A DNA stretch of 64,000 nt from Nansenia antarctica (GCA_963989245.1 OZ022340.1:34465710-34529709), one strand, 5' to 3'. Shown: positions 33,560-45,710, numbered from the stretch's first letter. Numbers and translations are program-made. The notes: generated from the letters alone by a model not told the origin.

Positions 33560-34608
33560 GCTGTCCACAGGGTATGGCATGGCGTTGCAAAATTGAGTGA
33601 TAGCCTTCCTTATTCAAAATCCCTTTTACTGTGTACAAATCTCCTACGTTACCAGCACCAAAGCAGCCCCAGACCATCACATTACCTCCACCATGCTTGA
33701 CAGATGGCATCCAAACACCAAACACCTCAAACTTCGATTCCATAACACTTTTTTCCAATCTTCCTCTGTCCAATGTCTGTGTTATTTTGCCCATATTCAT
33801 CTTTTCCTTTTATTGGCCAGTCTCAGATATGGCTTTTTCTTTGCTACTCTGCCTAGAAGGCCAGCATCCCGGAGTCGCCTCTTCACTGTAGACATTGACA
33901 CTGGCGTTTTGCGGGTACCATTTAATGAAGCTGCCAGTTCAGGACCTGTGAGGCGTCTATTTCTCAAACTAGAGACTCTAATGTACTTGTCTTCTTGCTC
34001 AGTTCTGCACCGGGGCCTCACACTTCTCTTTCTACTCTGGTTAGAGCCTGTTTGTGCTGTTCTTTGAAGGGAGTAGTACACACCGTTGTAGGAAATGTTC
34101 CGTTTCTTGGCAATTTCTCACATGGAATAGCCTTCATTTCTAAGAACAAGAATAGACTGTCGAGTTTCATATGAAAGTTCTCTTTTTTCTGGCCATTTTG
34201 AGAGTATAATCGAACCCACAAATGTGATGCTCCAGATACTCAACTAGCTCAAAGGAAGGCCATATGTATAGCTTCTCTAACCAGCAAAACCGTTTTCAGC
34301 TGTGCTAACGTAATTGCACAAGGGTTTTCAAGGTTTTTCTAATCATCCATTAGCTTTTTAACGCGATTAGCAAACACAATGTACCATTAGAACACTGGAG
34401 TGATGGTTGCTGGAAATGGGCCTCTATACACCTATGTAGATATTCCATTAAAAACCAGATGTTTGCAGCTAGAATAGTCATTTTCCACATTAACAATGTA
34501 TAGAGTGTATTTCTGATTAATTTAATGTTATCTTCATAGAAAAAAACAGTGCTTTTCTTTCAAAAATAAGGACATTTCTAAGTGACCCCAAACTTTTGAA
34601 CGGTAGTG
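33560..34608 (-). mobile_element. 3'-truncated Tc1-like element
   Basis: The right end is TTTCTAAGTGACCCCAAACT followed by TTTGAACGGTAGTG, the inverse of a common fish Tc1 terminus, with TA at 34609-34610. The left terminus is absent: the transposase breaks off near 33560. The family differs from the Tc1 at 16831. Confidence 0.8.
33563..34081 (-). pseudogene. Tc1-like transposase remnant
   Basis: NRRLTGPELAASLNGTRKTP and SVSTVKRRLRDAGLLGRVAK (33797-34081) are the HTH region. A second frame gives VFGVWMPSVKHGGGNVMVWG and GYHSILQRHAIPCG, from the catalytic domain, ending before the second catalytic aspartate. At least one frameshift separates the halves and the C-terminal third is missing. Confidence 0.8.
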
Positions 34609-34610
34609 TA

Positions 34611-35149
34611 CATATGCCACATACACACACACACAGACACAGCATATGGGCAGTAGTGCGCATGCGCCAGTCCTAACCTCACGCAATCTCACCAACCGAC
34701 AAACATTCAACATCTAATATGCATCCATATACCCTTAATTATCATAACACAATTCCAATTATCTTTACTATAATATTTACTTTACTCTCTTTAGTCTATA
34801 ACAAACGGGATGATCCATGAACGGTGTAAACATGTTATAGCTAACACTACATCCAGAGGCAATATTCCCGGCTAACATCCTAGCATTTCTACCTCACAGA
34901 ACTACCCTCAATGCTGAGGAAACACAGAGGAGGACTTACTTTATCATGGACGCACAACTCACAATTCGTAAACAACATTATCTGAACTCCGGTATTAGAC
35001 CGTTAAACTAATATGTATTATTAACTTTCTCCCTTCGTAACTCTCACTCAACCTGCCAGTTGTTCTTCTCTCGCTCTAGTGTTTTAGAGCCCGCCCTCTG
35101 CTGGCCAGTTTTTAACACTTACTGTCACTCTGTTCCTCTCACATACTGC
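34611..35149. other. No recognisable feature
   Basis: AT-rich sequence with a short CA run near 34624-34640. No domain-bearing frame or terminal repeat is visible. Confidence 0.5.
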
Positions 35150-35720
35150 TGCCTTATTTATAGATCTTTCCTATACATTTGATACAGTCAACCTTACCTA
35201 CTCATTCAGAGGCTGTCTGAAATAGGCCTGGATCAGTCTTAATGTAGGTAGTTTGAAAATGATTTCCCGGACAGAAAGCAGTGTGTTTACTCATGGTGTT
35301 AAATCAGGTTTTCTGGACATAACAGAAGTTATCCCACAAGGTTCAATTCTTGGTCCGGTTCTTTTGACTATTTACATGAACAATATTGGATTATCTGTAA
35401 ATAGTAACCTGCATTTATATGCTGATGACACTGTTGTTTATGCTATTGCCCCCATGATTGCTCTTTCTGAGCTACAGTCTACATTCATCGTCCTACTGAA
35501 AGCATTTGTTGAACTGAAATTAGTACTTAATGATGGAAAAGTATTCTATTTTTCAATTATAATTTTTTTAAGTGGTAATATTCAGAAAGAACCAGGTAGT
35601 TAAAACTAAAAATGTATTTGATGACTTATGCATTATGTGGTGCCCACATTGAGTGTGTCCCCGCGTATAAATACCTGGGCATTTGGTTAGACAAAGAGTT
35701 GACATTTAGAAAATGAGAAG
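35150..35720 (+). pseudogene. LINE reverse transcriptase fragment
   Basis: DLSYTFDTVN (motif A remnant, from D-S-x-A-F-D-T-V) is followed by VIPQGSILGPVLLTIYMNNI (motif B), HLYADDTVVYA (motif C, YADD) and, after a frame change, VPAYKYLGIWLDKELTF. The order and spacing match a jockey/CR1-like RT. Both ends of the element and its endonuclease are missing, and stops interrupt the frame. Confidence 0.7.
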
Positions 35721-35740
35721 CTCATTAAAAAGCTAAGATT

Positions 35741-36190
35741 TAAGTCCCACAGATCACTCAGTTACTCCCTTTTTGTGTATAAATATATACGTATATACAT
35801 ATGATTGAACATTTTGTGTAAAGGAGACCTTGGTCTCAATGGGACTCCCTGCTAAAATAAAGGTTAAATACAATTTTGCTCGCTGTCTGAACAGCAAAAA
35901 AACACACATGGAATGTGATCTTTTGACCCAGAAGATTGGTGTTGATTTGTATGTGGTAATGAATTCAGATACAATAACAATAACAACTTGTTTGGACAAA
36001 ATAGCATTACCTTGGATGTGTCTGGACGTTTCACTTAAGACAGCCACCGTTTCTACAACATAGTTAGCCAGTTAATTAATTAACTAAATGCCAGAAATGT
36101 AAATTAGCTGGAACTAATGTCATGAAAAAAGTCAAGGCTTTGAGCTTTAAAACAGTGCTAAATTTCCATGATAAATCAGTAGCGATCAAG
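35741..36190. other. No recognisable feature
   Basis: No domain-bearing frame is visible. It may be unique DNA between two LINE fragments. Confidence 0.45.
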
Positions 36191-36194
36191 GAAT

Positions 36195-36246
<52 letters not shown>

Positions 36247-38185
36247 CTTTATTTGTCATTGCTACAGTACAGGTACCAAACAACGAAATTTAGGAGGGGA
36301 GGCTCCCCTGGTGTTTAGGAAAGGAAAAAGAAACACATTTTAGAAGAAGCATAGATGCATAAAATCACAAGAAGGTAAGGAGCTGGTTTACATCAATAGA
36401 GGCTATGTACACAATCCACTGTACTATACTGCACAGATAGTCAACTAGGGTTGTCATATTTCACAAGAAAGTATTTTTTCACATTATTTTAAAGTGTCAC
36501 AGTTTGCAGGCTTGAAAATGTACATGTTTGTGCCTCAGCACTAGCTGCCATACAATCCGTCCGGACTGTCCTGGGCCCAGAACTTAGGCCTTTTCTGTGT
36601 TCAGGGCCTTGACGGCCCTGTGGTAGAAGCTGTCCTTCAGTCTGTTTGTCTTAGCGGCCGGGGTCCTGTACCTCCTGTTCGAGGGCAGCTTGACGAAGTG
36701 TTCGTGCCCAGGGTGGGTCGGGTCCTTGGAGATCTTGGAGGCCCTCCTGAGACAGCGTGTTTTGTACAGCTCCTCCAGAGAGGGGAGGGGGGCGCCGGTG
36801 ATCTTCTGTGCTGTTCTCACGACTCTCTGTAGCTCGCTTCTCTCCGCTGCCGTGCAGCTGTGGAACCAGTTGGAGATGCCGAAGGTGAGGATGCTCTCCA
36901 CTGCGCCGTGGTAGAAGGCCACCAGCATCTCCTTCTTGCTGTGTTGTTTCTTGAGGCATCTCAGGGTGTATAGCCGCTGTTGTGCCCTCTTGATGGTGCC
37001 TTTAGTGTTGTCCTTCCAGGCCAGGTCATCCCGCATGTTGTGTCCCAGGAATCGGAGGTTTGAGACTATCTCCACGCTCTCTCCGTCGATGAGCAGGGGC
37101 AGGATCTCGGACTTTTTCCTCCTGAAGTCTACGATGAATTCCTGGGTCTTTGACTTGTTTAGCAGCAGGTTGTTAACCTTGCACAGCTTGCTCAATTGCT
37201 CTACCTCATCCCTGTACGCCGCCTCGTCCCCCCCCCGAGATACATCCCACCACGGTGGTGTCGTCTGCAAACTTTACGATGTAGTTGCTGGGGTGGATGG
37301 GGGTGAAGTCGTGGGTGTAGAGGTTGTAGAGGATGGGGCTTAGCACGCAGCCCTGGGGTGACCCAGTGCTGAGGCTGAGGGCTGTGGAGGTGTGGGGGCC
37401 CACCCGCACCCTCTGGGGGCGGTCGGTCAGGAAGTCCTTGATCCACGCACATATAGAGTGTGATAGACCCAGGTCTAGTAGTTTGGTCACTAGCCTGTCT
37501 GGAAGGATGGTGTTAAAGGCGGAGCTGAAGTCCACGAAGAGCAGTCTCGCGTAGCTGTTTCCCCTCTCCAGGTGGGATAGAGTGGCGTGGAGAGTCGTCG
37601 CTATGGCGTCCTCTGTGGACCTGTGGGCTCTGTAGGCGAACTGGTATGGATCCAGGTTGGGCGGGAGGCGTGTGAGTATGTGGGCCCGGACTAGTTTCTC
37701 GAAGCACTTCATGATGATTGGTGTGAGTGCCACCGGGCGGTAGTCGTTTAGGCAGCTCACCGTGCTTTTCTTCGGGACTGGGATGATAGTTGAGGTTTTC
37801 AGGCAGGGTGGGACGGTGGCCTGGGACAGGGACTGGTTAAAGATGTTGGTGAAAACCCCGGCCAGCTGGTCGGCGCAGTCTCTCAGCACCCGTCCCAGGA
37901 CGCCATCCGGCCCCGAGGCTTTCCTGGGGTCCACCGCCTTCAGTACGCGTCTCACCTCGTGCTCTGTGAGGGTGAGGCTGCTGAGAGCTGGAGAGAGTGG
38001 TGTCTGTGTTGTGGTTACCTCCGTTCGCCCCTCGTCGAACCGGGCGTAGAAGGTGTTCAGCTTTCCCGCCAGCAGGGGGTCGTCCTCTGCGGCTGTGAGC
38101 CTGTTGGCTCTGAAGTTTGTCATCTGCTGAACCCCCTGCCACATCCGCCTGGAGTCGTTGCTCAGGAAGCATTCCTCAATCTTCT
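36190..38185 (-). mobile_element. Rex1-type LINE, 5'-truncated copy 2
   Basis: The 3' end is a (GATA)n tail at 36197-36245 followed by CTTTATTTGTCATTGCTACA and the same 3' UTR as the copy at 24043. Similarity to that copy runs to about 38185 and stops within the region before the RT, so the endonuclease is missing. The tail tetranucleotide differs (GATA here, GAAT there), as expected when the tail is added or expanded separately. Confidence 0.85.
36584..38185 (-). pseudogene. Rex1-type reverse transcriptase with frameshift
   Basis: The upstream frame (38185-37206) carries DPRKASGPDGV, FVDFSSAFNTIL, STGSPQGCVLSP and KFADDTTVVG. The downstream frame (37270-36584) carries the thumb and C-terminus (SKISKDPTHPGHEHFVKLPS). 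They meet at a run of nine C (plus strand, 37228-37236) where the intact copy has CCCCCGCC, eight bases. A one-base gain in a homopolymer therefore breaks the gene. A sequencing slip cannot be excluded. Confidence 0.85.
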
Positions 38186-38229
38186 TTTTCAAGATTGCAT
38201 GATAAAGAATGCTTAGTGGAGAGTGCTGT

Positions 38230-38449
38230 TTTGGTCTGAACAAAGTACTTAAATCTGGTGTGGTGGTAGAGCACTTGCCTTTACGCACCGACTAAGCGAC
38301 TTACAAAGTAAGTACATGAGTAAGTACACTTACTTAAGTACACTTACTACACTAACAAATGTATCATCTATACATCAGTCAACATAACAAAAACAAATCT
38401 ATGCTAGGACCAGGGGCAATTGGCAGTCACAATGCTAGAAGAAGGAAGA

Positions 38450-38503
<54 letters not shown>

Positions 38504-38760
38504 GTTTTAATTTACAGTAGAGAAACTATAGGGGGGTAGTGGGTATGAAGAGGTATTTAGGAGGGACAGTCAAGATGTAGCCTGAAGAGATCGGTCTTCA
38601 GTCTACGGCGAAAGATAGGTTGTGACTCTGCAGTCTTGACAGCATTGGGAAGCTCGTTCCACCAGCGGGGCACCTGGACAGTGAAAGTGGTGACCGGTCA
38701 GCGTGACTGCTGCACCCACGTAGAGGCGGCGGTCCAGGCAGAGCAGAATCATCGGGCAGG
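38230..38760 (-). mobile_element. L2-type LINE C-terminus and 3' UTR fragment
   Basis: On the minus strand the sequence reads VPRWWNELPNAVKTAESQPI and FRRRLKTDLFRLHLD, the C-terminus typical of fish L2 elements. A 3' UTR with an (ATT)n run (38449-38500) follows, then CTAGCATTGTGACTGCCAAT, a segment also found at 48740-48770 in plus orientation. Confidence 0.75.
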
Positions 38761-39129
38761 GGTTTGGGGCCTGATCTCTGCTTGCGATAATAGTAGTCCC
38801 TTTAACTGGGATGAACTTCCCCTTTAACGAGGTTCATGGAAAGATGGCGGTTATTTACACACATTAAAAGTAAACGGTACGGGAACCTGTTGCGTGGAAA
38901 CGGCTTAATTCACACAAACGTTTGTATGCTCACTTGAGGTGGTTTTTGCCTAATGCGAATCAGAGTTAATGAGCTTAAAGTTAAATGGAAACAGCTTTGC
39001 CGAATAAACTCTGACGTAGCGAACATTCAACTCACGTGACTCAGCTGTTTCCCTGTCTGCGTCCCTGTCTGAATCCCGGGTATTCCCTTGCTCGTGATGA
39101 AAACATGTCTGCTAAACATGTCTTAGATG
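38761..39129. other. Unassigned sequence
   Basis: No gene is recognisable. It could be the 5' part of the element carrying the SANT-like fragment that follows. Confidence 0.4.
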
Positions 39130-39255
39130 CAGCAAAGAAATGCCGCAATATACCAGGACTTAAGAAACGAGATGCTCAACAAAGGATTTGACAAATCCTG
39201 GTCCATTTTGCGCAACAAGTGGAAGAGTCTGAAGCAGCGGAGAGTTTACAGATAG
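39130..39255 (+). pseudogene. Myb/SANT-like (trihelix) DNA-binding fragment
   Basis: The frame QQRNAAIYQDLRNEMLNKGF then DKSWSILRNKWKSLKQRRVY ends at TAG (39253-39255). Tryptophan spacing (SWSILRNKWKSLKQR) fits the Myb/SANT-like domain found in Harbinger-associated and MSANTD-type proteins. Only about 41 codons match; the source element is not otherwise visible. Confidence 0.55.
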
Positions 39256-39827
39256 TATGTTTACAGATATCGTACTGCTGGTAGTTGAGATGCACACCAC
39301 ACTTTGTTAAAAGAAATAAAGCTTTATTGTACTTTTCAAAAGATTTTGTATGTGTTTTTTGTATTGCAGTTGGGAGAGCTCTTTACATCAAACTATATAC
39401 ATACTAAATACTGACAAAATACATTAACATAGCATGTGCTAACGTTTCCTTTTTGTGTGAAACCAATGAGAAATGACTTAACTGTGACTTAACTGCAAAA
39501 TGTTTTACTGTTCTGCTCATGTATGTTATTGTGGTGCATGTGAACTACACATACATAGCAGAACTATATTCATACAAATGGTTTAAGAAATCGAGAAAAA
39601 CTATAATAAAGAATGTATACTGAATGTATACTGGTGACATGTTGTCACGGTTCTCTTGTAATTCCTCCAGAGCACCACTAGAGGGCAGCTTCCCTGCAGC
39701 TTGTGGTGGTGTGTTAGTCACACATAAGGTTGGAGGCCGTCTCAGCAGATTGAGTGGCTGTGGCCCACTCCTGCTGTTTATTCTACTGGCTGTGTTTACT
39801 GGCAGAACCCAGAACATTCCAGACCTG

Positions 39828-39829
<2 letters not shown>

Positions 39830-39901
<72 letters not shown>
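39830..39901. repeat. (CA)n microsatellite
   Basis: About 70 bases of uninterrupted CA, followed by CA-rich imperfect sequence to about 39975. Confidence 0.95.
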
Positions 39902-39905
<4 letters not shown>

Positions 39906-40121
39906 AGACAAAGACATGCAGGGAGGCACTTGCACACAGATAGCACATACACACAGATATGTGGACACACGCACACTAAAATCCACCACCGACCTTACCT
40001 TACTTTACCTGTGCGTGGCAGAACTTTTGCTGGACTTTTTACTGCGTCGTCACCAGACGCGTGTTTGCTGTGTTACCTCCGCGGTGCGAGTCTCAAATTT
40101 CTGTCCTTATCGCGAACTATC

Positions 40122-41042
40122 TAATTTACATTAGAATGGGGACATTACATATTTACATTAGAATGGGGACATTACATATTTACATTAGAATGAGGACATT
40201 ACATATTTACATTAGAATGAGGACATTACATATTTACATTAGAATGGGGACATGACATATTTACATTAGAATGGGGACATGACATATTTACATTAGAATG
40301 GGGACATGACATATTTACATTAGAATGGAGACATTACATATTTACATTAGAATGAGGACATTACATATTTACATTAGAATGGGGACATGACATATTTACA
40401 TTAGAATGGGGACATGACATATTTACATTAGAATGGAGACATTACATATTTACATTAGAATGGGGACATGACATATTTACATTAGAATGGGGACATGACA
40501 TATTTACATTAGAATGGAGACATTACATATTTACATTAGAATGAGGACATTACATATTTACATTAGAATGGGGACATGACATATTTACATTAGAATGGGG
40601 ACATGACATATTTACATTAGAATGGAGACATTACATATTTACATTAGAATGGGGACATTACATATTTACATTAGAATGGAGACATGACATATTTACATTA
40701 GAATGAGGACATGACATATTTACATTAGAATGGGGACATGACATATTTACATTAGAATGGGGACATGACATATTTACATTAGAATGGGGACATGACATAT
40801 TTACATTAGAATGGGGACATGACATATTTACATTAGAATGGGGACATTACATATTTACATTAGAATGGAGACATGACATATTTACATTAGAATGAGGACA
40901 TGACATATTTACATTAGAATGGGGACATGACATATTTACATTAGAATGGAGACATGACATATTTACATTAGAATGGGGACATGACATATTTACATTAGAA
41001 TGGGGACATGACATATTTACATTAGAATGAGGACATTACATA
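40122..41042. repeat. 27-bp minisatellite, about 34 units
   Basis: The unit TTTACATTAGAATGGGGACA + TGACATA is repeated without spacers. Variable positions are GGGG/GAGG/GGAG and CATG/CATT. The variants recur in blocks of 3-4 units (two GGGG-CATG units, then GGAG-CATT, often GAGG-CATT). A second block type (GGGG-CATT, GGAG-CATG, GAGG-CATG, GGGG-CATG) occurs twice. The period is a multiple of three, so short frames arise but the GAGG units introduce TGA. No protein is implied. Confidence 0.95.
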
Positions 41043-41114
41043 TGTTTGGTTATTTATGGAAGTGTCCGGTTGTTGGAGGAACCAGGACCCTGGCTACACT
41101 GCAGTTTAGCCCCA

Positions 41115-41262
41115 AATAGAGTCTCTTTTACCTCTATATTGTATAATAGAGTCTCTTTTACCACTATATTGTATAATAGAGTCTCTTTTACCTCTATATT
41201 GTATAATAGAGTCTCTTTTACCTCTATATTGTATAATAGAGTGTCTTTATCCTCTATATACA
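41115..41262. repeat. 30-bp tandem repeat, about five copies
   Basis: The unit AGAGTCTCTTTTACCTCTAT + ATTGTATAAT is repeated head to tail. It gives in-frame decapeptide repeats (NRVSFTSILY) on the plus strand that look like by-products. Confidence 0.9.
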
Positions 41263-41406
41263 GTATATTACCAGTGGAAAGGGGGAAGGCTAAAACACTT
41301 TGAATGGACTTTCCATTCGAACTGAGGAATTTATGAAACGCAGGCTGAGAGGTGCCACAGAGTAGTGCGCCTGTTGCGAGTAGAGACACCTGCTACCTGG
41401 CGCGGT

Positions 41407-41422
41407 GGGGGGGGGGGGGGGG
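41407..41422. repeat. G homopolymer
   Basis: A run of 16 G following GCGGT. Confidence 0.9.
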
Positions 41423-41879
41423 AGGTGCGCTTCGATGCAAACTTTGCATCACTTCCCGGGGTGCTATTGTCGAAAACGACATGGTCCCCGTGACCGTATG
41501 AAAATGGGAAAGATAACCAGCCTCGAATGGACTCGATACGGTTCTCCTATCGAGATCAGGTAACGCAGCCGTAAGGTCCCCGGTGAGTTTTAGCCCTCAG
41601 GGGAAAATGCGTTTTAACATCCAAATAGATCGTTTCTATGACCTGTCTTCAGCTGTGCTTAAGGAACTACACATCAGCAGCAATACCTTTTGAAAATATT
41701 ATTTGAGCCTAGCTGAACATATCCCATATGTCAACAAAAACAAACAATACAGTATAATAACTCCTTATTTAGTTGGTTATGAAGAGGTACAAATAAGCGA
41801 TTCTTTAAGAGAATACAGTATTTTGCAATAAAATTGAAATAAATAAAATAAAACATATTTTTCAGTCAGAATTTGTCTG

Positions 41880-41987
41880 CAATCTCATTCGAAAAATCGT
41901 GAGTAAATCGTTTCGTGAACCCAGTATCGTGAACCCAGTATCGTGAATCATATTGAATCGTGAGTTGAGTGCATCGTTACATCCCTA
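41880..41987. mobile_element. hAT-like right terminus fragment
   Basis: TCGTGAATCATATTGAATCG, then GTGCATCGTTACATCCCTA, is the inverse of a TAGGGATGTAACGATGCA hAT end. No matching left end or 8-bp duplication is visible. Confidence 0.5.
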
Positions 41988-42500
41988 GTATTTAGTGATC
42001 CTTAAACTGTTGTTTGTTATATTGAGTGGGCTCTTCAATACTTAAACTTTTGGTTGACAATCTCTTTGCATGCAATAACTGCCTGAAGTCTGTGACCCAT
42101 TGACCCTACAACGCTGGGTATCTTCTCTGGTGATGCTCTGCCAGGTCTGTCCTGCAGCCATCTTCAGTTGTTTGTTTTGAGTTCAGAGAGTTAAATCATT
42201 TTCAAACCAGCTACATGAAGTCTTAGCTGGTGAGACCATAAACCAGTCGCAGAATCGTACGGGTGTCAACAATATCTGGTTTTCGTTTTTTCTCATAACA
42301 GGCAACTTAAATACCCACTCTATAATATACAACAGTTTAACGATCACTAAATACTCATAATTTGTGGATTGGATTCACTGTTCTCGTCTGCCGTAGGCTA
42401 CCGGTAAGTGATGACAAAAGTAAACATACTTTTGTTTTAGGATGTGTTCAAAAGCAAGGACTGTGTGTTCATCTCATTATGTGTAGTTATGTTTTTAGCA
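41988..42500. repeat. Inverted pogo-like fragments around a Tc1 fragment
   Basis: TATTTAGTGATCCTTAAACT (about 41989-42040) and its inverse AGTTTAACGATCACTAAATA (about 42310-42355) form an inverted pair from the interior of the pogo-like family. The inverted side continues to about 42500 with GTAGTTATGTTTTTAGCATG. Between them (42055-42190, minus strand) KMAAGQTWQSITREDTQR resembles a Tc1 transposase C-terminus. Confidence 0.55.
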
Positions 42501-42764
42501 TGTCAACAGGCCACTGTTAGCCACCAGCTGTGAGCAGCGTTTGTTGTTGTGGTTTGATCAGTCACTTTTCTCCCATTCTGTCGCATTCCCATTCTTGAGG
42601 TGCACCAAAATTCAAATACTCGTGTCGTCTTGAATTATTTTCAGATTTCAATGTATGACACATCATTTGAAAGCTTACAATCTGTAGTTTCAGACTATGT
42701 AAAACAACAAAAAATTACTTGGTTTATGATTTCACCAGCTGGCATCATGACATTGTCAGATTCA

Positions 42765-42958
42765 TTACACACAGGTAGCTACTAGCCAACTCTCACGTGA
42801 TCACTGACTACTACTGTTGTCGTGTCGTGTCGTGAGTGACACGCCAGATCGGGAGCGCAGATCGGAGCATATTTTTTTTCCCGTCCGATTTGCGATCCAG
42901 CATTCGGGACCAATATCGCACAGATACCGATGCCGTGGATCGGATCAGGACACCCCTA
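42765..42958 (-). mobile_element. Right-end fragment of the ZBED-type hAT family
   Basis: From ACACAGGTAGCTACTAGCCA through GTGACACGCCAGATCG to GGATCAGGACACCCCTA, this matches 21974-22166 of the 7.3-kb hAT. It is a solitary terminal fragment of the same family. Confidence 0.75.
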
Positions 42959-42964
42959 CTTTTT

Positions 42965-44290
42965 TGTTTTAATGTTGATGATTACGGCTTACAGCTCATG
43001 AAAATCAAAAATCCAGGATCTCAAAATATTAGAATTTTACATAAGACCAATCAAAAAAAGGATTTATAATACAGAAATGTCGACCTTCTGAAAAGTATAT
43101 TAATTTATGCACTCAATACTTGGTCTGGGCTCCTGTTGCACAAATTACTGCATCAATGCGGCGTGGCATGGAGGCAATCAGCCTGTGGCACTGCTGAGGT
43201 GTTATGGAAGCCCAGGTTGCTTTGAGAGCGGCCTTCAGCTCATCTGCATTGTTGGGTCTGGTGTCTCTCCCCTTGATAATACCCCATAGATTCTCTATGG
43301 GCTTCAGGTCAGGCGTCTTAGCTGGCCAATCAAGCACAGTACTACCATGGTACACTAGAACAGCCGTGCCTTTTTACCCACTGTAAGATCCGCCTCGGGG
43401 GTCAAATGATAAATAACCCCCTCTTTACAATGCTATGCTGTTATTTACACACAACGACCACTAGTTGGCCGCTTGTAAATTAGCCTGCTTCCTACACAGA
43501 AAAACAGCAAAATAGCTTTATACTAGCTTATCCTGATGTGATTTTTTAAATGTAAGGATACTGGGTGTTAGAACGCACATATCTAGGAAAAGTCATGAAA
43601 GTAGGGTCTTGAAATTTGATCGAGTGCAATGATATAAAAAAACATTACTCACAGGGTCAAATGACTGTTCTAGTGTTAAACCAGTTACTGGTCGTTTTGG
43701 CACTGAGGGCAGGTGCCAAGTCCTCTCGGAAAATGAAATCAGCATCTCCATAAAGCTTGTTAGTAGATGGAAGCATGAAGTGCTCTAAAATCTCCTGGTT
43801 GGCTGCGTTGACTCTGGGCTTCATAAAACACTACGGACCAACACCAGCAGAGGACATGGCACCCCAAATCATCACTGACTGTGGAAACTTCACACTGGAC
43901 TTCAAATCATCACTGACTGTGGAAACTTCACACTGGACTTCAAGCAACTTGGATTCTGTGCCTCTTCAGTCTTCCTTCAGACTCTGGGTCTTGATTTCTA
44001 AATGAAATGCAACATTTACTTTCATCTGAAAAGAGGACTTTGGACAACTGACTAACGGTCCAGTTATTTTTCTCCTTAGCCCGGGTAAGACGCTTCTGAC
44101 GTTGTCTCTGGTTCAGGAGTGGCTTCACACTAGGAATGCGACACAGGCTCTTGAAACGCTGACTCCAGCCTCAGTCCACTCCTTGTGAAGCTCCCCCAAG
44201 TTCTTGAATCGGCCGTGCTTGACAATCCTCGCAAGGCTGCGGTCATCCCTGTTGCTTGTGCTCCTTTTCCTACCACACTCTCTTCCAGTC
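42965..44290 (-). pseudogene. Tc1-like transposase remnant split by a TTAA MITE
   Basis: On the minus strand, VKPLLNQRQRQKRLTRAKEK, VLFSDESKC (first catalytic D), DFIFREDLAPALSAKTT (second D) and, after the MITE, TVLDWPAKTPDLKPIENLW (E) are in order. They end at KATWASITPQQCHRLIASMP and RRIDAVICATGAQTKY. Several frameshifts and a 70-base duplication (CATCACTGACTGTGGAAACT at 43872 and 43908) break it. No complete terminal repeats are seen. The family differs from the Tc1 copies at 16831 and 33560. Confidence 0.8.
43353..43675. mobile_element. Short TTAA MITE inside the Tc1 remnant
   Basis: The ends are CACTAGAACAGCCGTG and ATGACTGTTCTAGTG, inverted. TTAA follows at 43676-43679; the left flank reads GGTA instead, so one duplication is lost. 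An internal segment (CTAGGAAAAGTCATGAAAG) is the inverse of the left part of the TTAA elements at 6599 and 18911, so it is a deletion relative. Confidence 0.75.
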
Positions 44291-44457
44291 AACTTTCCAT
44301 GGATATGCAGACAAGCTGAAGGCCACTATCAAAGCAGTAGGCAGTTGCAATAGTCAAGGCGGGAGGATGAAGGCGTGGATGAGGGATTCAGCAGTGGGGG
44401 GGCAGAGGCAATGTCTAATTTTGGCAATGTTTCGGAGGTGGAAGTAGGAGGTCTTGA

Positions 44458-44820
44458 CTATGGAGCTGACGTGGGGATCAAATGAGAGGGTGGGGTCCAG
44501 GACGAAGCCAAGGATGCGAGCCAGGGGGGAGGGGGTGGGCGCCTGGGCAGGGAGACCGGAACAGTGAAGAGGATGGCATGGTGGTCAGATACAGCCAGGT
44601 CCAGGCACTGTAGGTGAGTGGGAGGTGGGCCAGTGGAGCACACCAGATCCAGCGTGTGGCCTTTGGTGTGGGTGGGACCTTGGACATGCTGCGTGATGTT
44701 GAAGCAGTCCAGCAGTGACAGGAATTCAGAAGCAAACCTGCAGCTGCTGGAGTTGACTAGACTATTAGTAAACATTGTAATTGGAAACGGCTGGACAGCT
44801 ATACAAAATGCGCACACCAC
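44458..44820 (-). pseudogene. LINE endonuclease C-terminal fragment (L2-like)
   Basis: On the minus strand the frame reads EFLSLLDCFNITQHVQGPTH, TKGHTLDLVCSTG and LDLAVSDHHAILF, the last part of an APE-type endonuclease with its SDHHAI motif. The catalytic N-terminal half is missing. The sequence at 44290-44457 probably belongs to the same LINE. Confidence 0.7.
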
Positions 44821-44829
44821 TCCGTTTCG

Positions 44830-45387
44830 TTTTCATTTAATCGTTTAATGTTTAATGACCACACGACCTAGGTCGGTGGAATTTGTTTTCGGTACAGGTG
44901 GAAAGCTCAATACAGCAGTGTCAAAAAACATACACACATTGCACATAACTATCACATGGACATGTACACATATAACCACAAGACAAGAACATAGTCAATA
45001 TTTACAATTTATATAGTGCAGTACGTCTGGCAGGGTATTAGCGGCCTTTTTCTGTTCTGCATTATTGTTATGTTGCCTAAATTAAGTATTCAGAAGAAGA
45101 AATGAGGATTAATTAATACCAGAATAAATTCGATTTTTCACTGTTAAAGTTTTTTTTTTTTGCGTTTAAGATATTAAACGATTTCTTGTCGATGATCCAT
45201 GGCTGTGTTTGTCAATGTCGGCAATGACGTTCATACCACCCGTTTATTATTATTCGAGCATGAAACATTTGAGTTATGCACATCCCTACTGACTATACTC
45301 TTCTATACTCCTTAATCTGTACCAATACTTTTGAAAGAATGAAATAGGGGTATGTATAAAAAGTGGGTCATTTCTAAATGGTTTACA

Positions 45388-45448
<61 letters not shown>

Positions 45449-45710
45449 TTAGGTCAAGGAGCCACAGTGTGTTTGGATAGCGTGGTTCATGCTCTCATTC
45501 AGACATTTATTAATAGTGTGAAAAGCAATATAATTACACGATGTTACGTCGAGGGCTCAGCATGATGACACTGGTGGGAGGTTGTATTGTCTAATCCCAT
45601 TCAATTTGAATAACTTTATTGTCAAAGTTATGAGGTCAAGGCTCTGCTCCCACATCGAATCTGAAGCTCATAACCATTGCATTTCCTCTTTACTCGTTTA
45701 AATGTCATCA

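Noticed and set aside
40122..41042. Regular direct repeats resembling a CRISPR array
   Set aside because: The 27-bp units abut without unique spacers and the context is a fish genome; it is a minisatellite.
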